A stretch of DNA of 64,000 bases, taken from Glaciecola sp965660815. GTDB lineage: Bacteria > Pseudomonadota > Gammaproteobacteria > Enterobacterales > Alteromonadaceae. The stretch is from positions 1-64,000 of the forward strand of contig CBFIBG010000009.1 of assembly GCA_965660815.1 (NCBI GenBank), written 5' to 3'. Below the pieces are notes generated by a model. It was given only the letters and a program-made list of their open reading frames with translations, was not told the DNA's origin and did not search any database. A program made the translations under genes and the position numbers. This document shows, piece after piece, positions 62,712 to 64,000 of this stretch; within the stretch, counting starts at the first letter, position 1; each line of letters starts with the position of its first letter.

Positions 62712-64000
62712 ATGAATCAAAGCGATAACTACGATTATCTGATAAACATATTGAGAGCCCCAATCTATAGAGCGGCAATTGTGTCAGATGTAGACAGATT
62801 AAATGGCTTATCGGGTCGTTTAGAGAATGATATTTTTCTGAAAAGGGAAGATCAGCAACCGGTTAAGTCATTTAAACTTAGAGGCGCCTATAATTGCATG
62901 TCGTCACTCACTGATGAGCAAAAGTCTGCTGGAGTCATCGCAGCCTCTGCTGGAAATCATGCCCAAGGAGTCGCATACGCTGCAAAGGCTATGAATATCC
63001 AAGCCACAATTGTTATGCCAGAAACTACTCCTGACATAAAGGTGAATGCGGTACGCGCGTTTGGTGGTGATAATGTGACGTTAGTCCAATATGGAACCAG
63101 CTTTGATCAAGCTAGTAATCATGCGAAAACGCTGTGTGAGCAACACGGGTACTCCATGATCCCTCCTTTTGATGATCCATCAGTCATCGCAGGGCAAGGA
63201 ACCATTGCCAAAGAAATGCTAGAACAACTTAGTACTTTTGACTACCTATTTGTCGCGGTTGGCGGAGGCGGCTTGGCTGCCGGTGTAGCCGTTTATTTAA
63301 AACAGGTAAGGCCCGAAATAAAAATTATTGGAGTCGAGTCTGAAGAATCTGCATGTCTACAGGCCGCACTAAGAGCAGGCAAGCCTGTTACCTTACCACA
63401 AGTAGGTATCTTTGCTGACGGCGTTGCCGTTAAAACAATAGGCACAGAAACGTTTCGACTGTGTCAAAAGTATTTAGATGATGTGATAAGCGTCACTAAC
63501 GATGAAATATGTACGGGCATAAAAGATATTTTTGACGATACGCGAGTAATTGCTGAGCCTGCGGGTGCTTTGTCTGTTGCTGCTATCAGAAAATATTGTA
63601 ATTTGCATAATATAAAAGGTAAAAAGCTTTCTGGTATTCTGTGTGGGGCCAATGTCAATTTTCATACATTGCGATATGTATCTGAGCGCTGTGAACTTGG
63701 CGAGCAGAAAGAAGCGGTGTTTGCGGTCACTATTCCCGAAGAAAAAGGCGCTTTTAGAGCGTTTTGCAGTCAACTTGGTGGCATCGTTATTTCTGAGTTT
63801 AATTATCGCTATGATACTGATAAGAACGCACATATCTTTGTTGGCGTGAAGCTTAAAAAGGGCCAGCAGGAGTACAACCAGCTACTTAAAAAACTCAGCG
63901 ACAATGGCTATGCTTGTGAAGATTTATCAAATAACGAATTGGCCAAGCTTCACGTAAGGCACATGGTCGGTGGGCGGCCGATAGAGCATATCGATGAGAG
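62712..64000 (+). CDS. ilvA: Threonine ammonia-lyase (partial, 3' end outside window)
   Basis: Open from ATG 62712 to the window edge (about 429 of an expected 500 or so codons). FLKREDQQPVKSFKLRGAYN contains the PLP lysine, SAGNHAQGVAYAAK the substrate loop and VAVGGGGLAAG the phosphate-binding glycines. After about residue 330 the regulatory ACT-like domain starts (EKGAFRAFCSQLGGIVISEF), so this is the biosynthetic, isoleucine-inhibited type. Third gene of the ilvE-ilvD-ilvA unit. Confidence 0.95.
   Translation, partial: MNQSDNYDYLINILRAPIYRAAIVSDVDRLNGLSGRLENDIFLKREDQQPVKSFKLRGAYNCMSSLTDEQKSAGVIAASAGNHAQGVAYAAKAMNIQATIVMPETTPDIKVNAVRAFGGDNVTLVQYGTSFDQASNHAKTLCEQHGYSMIPPFDDPSVIAGQGTIAKEMLEQLSTFDYLFVAVGGGGLAAGVAVYLKQVRPEIKIIGVESEESACLQAALRAGKPVTLPQVGIFADGVAVKTIGTETFRLCQKYLDDVISVTNDEICTGIKDIFDDTRVIAEPAGALSVAAIRKYCNLHNIKGKKLSGILCGANVNFHTLRYVSERCELGEQKEAVFAVTIPEEKGAFRAFCSQLGGIVISEFNYRYDTDKNAHIFVGVKLKKGQQEYNQLLKKLSDNGYACEDLSNNELAKLHVRHMVGGRPIEHIDE

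Noticed and set aside
1..64000. CRISPR arrays, tRNA or rRNA genes, intact transposases, prophage genes
   Set aside because: Looked for regular repeats, cloverleaf-like ends and transposase/integrase motifs; none was convincing.

Overview
The window looks like chromosomal DNA of a marine gammaproteobacterium of the order Alteromonadales (Alteromonas/Glaciecola/Paraglaciecola-like). This rests on moderate-to-low G+C, the yicC / rph-pyrE-tusA block, an ilvC-ilvY-yifB-ilvEDA block arranged much as in other Gammaproteobacteria, the SPFH/NfeD pair, and many TonB/BamA-type envelope proteins. No rRNA, tRNA, CRISPR array or intact insertion sequence was recognised. Genus-level placement is inference.

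Layout. 1-7.5 kb: the end of a metallo-beta-lactamase-fold gene, then a minus-strand three-gene operon (repeat/TPR-like lipoprotein, TonB-dependent receptor, di-haem cytochrome c peroxidase/MauG-like protein) behind a good sigma70 promoter next to a Fur-box-like palindrome. 7.7-9.1 kb: SPFH/NfeD membrane pair. 9.1-18 kb: accessory-looking stretch with a methyltransferase-HNH nuclease fusion, a zinc-ribbon protein, hrpB between two copies of a 48-bp repeat, and a PLD-nuclease/helicase/DUF3427 protein resembling phage-defence effectors. 18-20.3 kb: LysR regulator divergent from an aldo/keto reductase, and an orphan PEP-CTERM-like tail. 20.4-23.2 kb: housekeeping yicC, rph, pyrE, tusA. 23.2-39.3 kb: mixed metabolism, signalling (Aer-like chemoreceptor, hybrid kinase), envelope and transport genes, plus proB with an unusual insertion.

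39.6-47.8 kb is the most interesting region: ten tightly packed plus-strand genes, several overlapping. They encode a thermostable-haemolysin-family protein, an acyl/AMP ligase, a haem-oxygenase-like diiron oxidase (UndA-like residues), an SDR reductase, a TPR protein, a two-component system, a cupredoxin, a degenerate FTR1-like permease and an outer-membrane-like protein. This reads as an uncharacterised fatty-acid-derived product pathway joined to its own sensing and metal-handling genes.

47.8-50.3 kb: a decayed CheB-type hybrid gene, a small HisKA-like ORF, a Bcr/CflA efflux pump with a palindrome in its promoter spacer, and a small DUF6471 protein. 50.7-55 kb: a complete yjfIJKLMC-type cluster (PspA-like protein, DUF350, DUF1190 and glutathionylspermidine-synthase-like ATP-grasp). 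55-64 kb: branched-chain amino-acid biosynthesis. ilvC is divergent from its regulator ilvY, then yifB/comM, then ilvE-ilvD-ilvA (the last cut by the window end) behind a leader peptide and mutually exclusive hairpins that look like a transcription attenuator. ilvG and ilvM are absent between the attenuator and ilvE.
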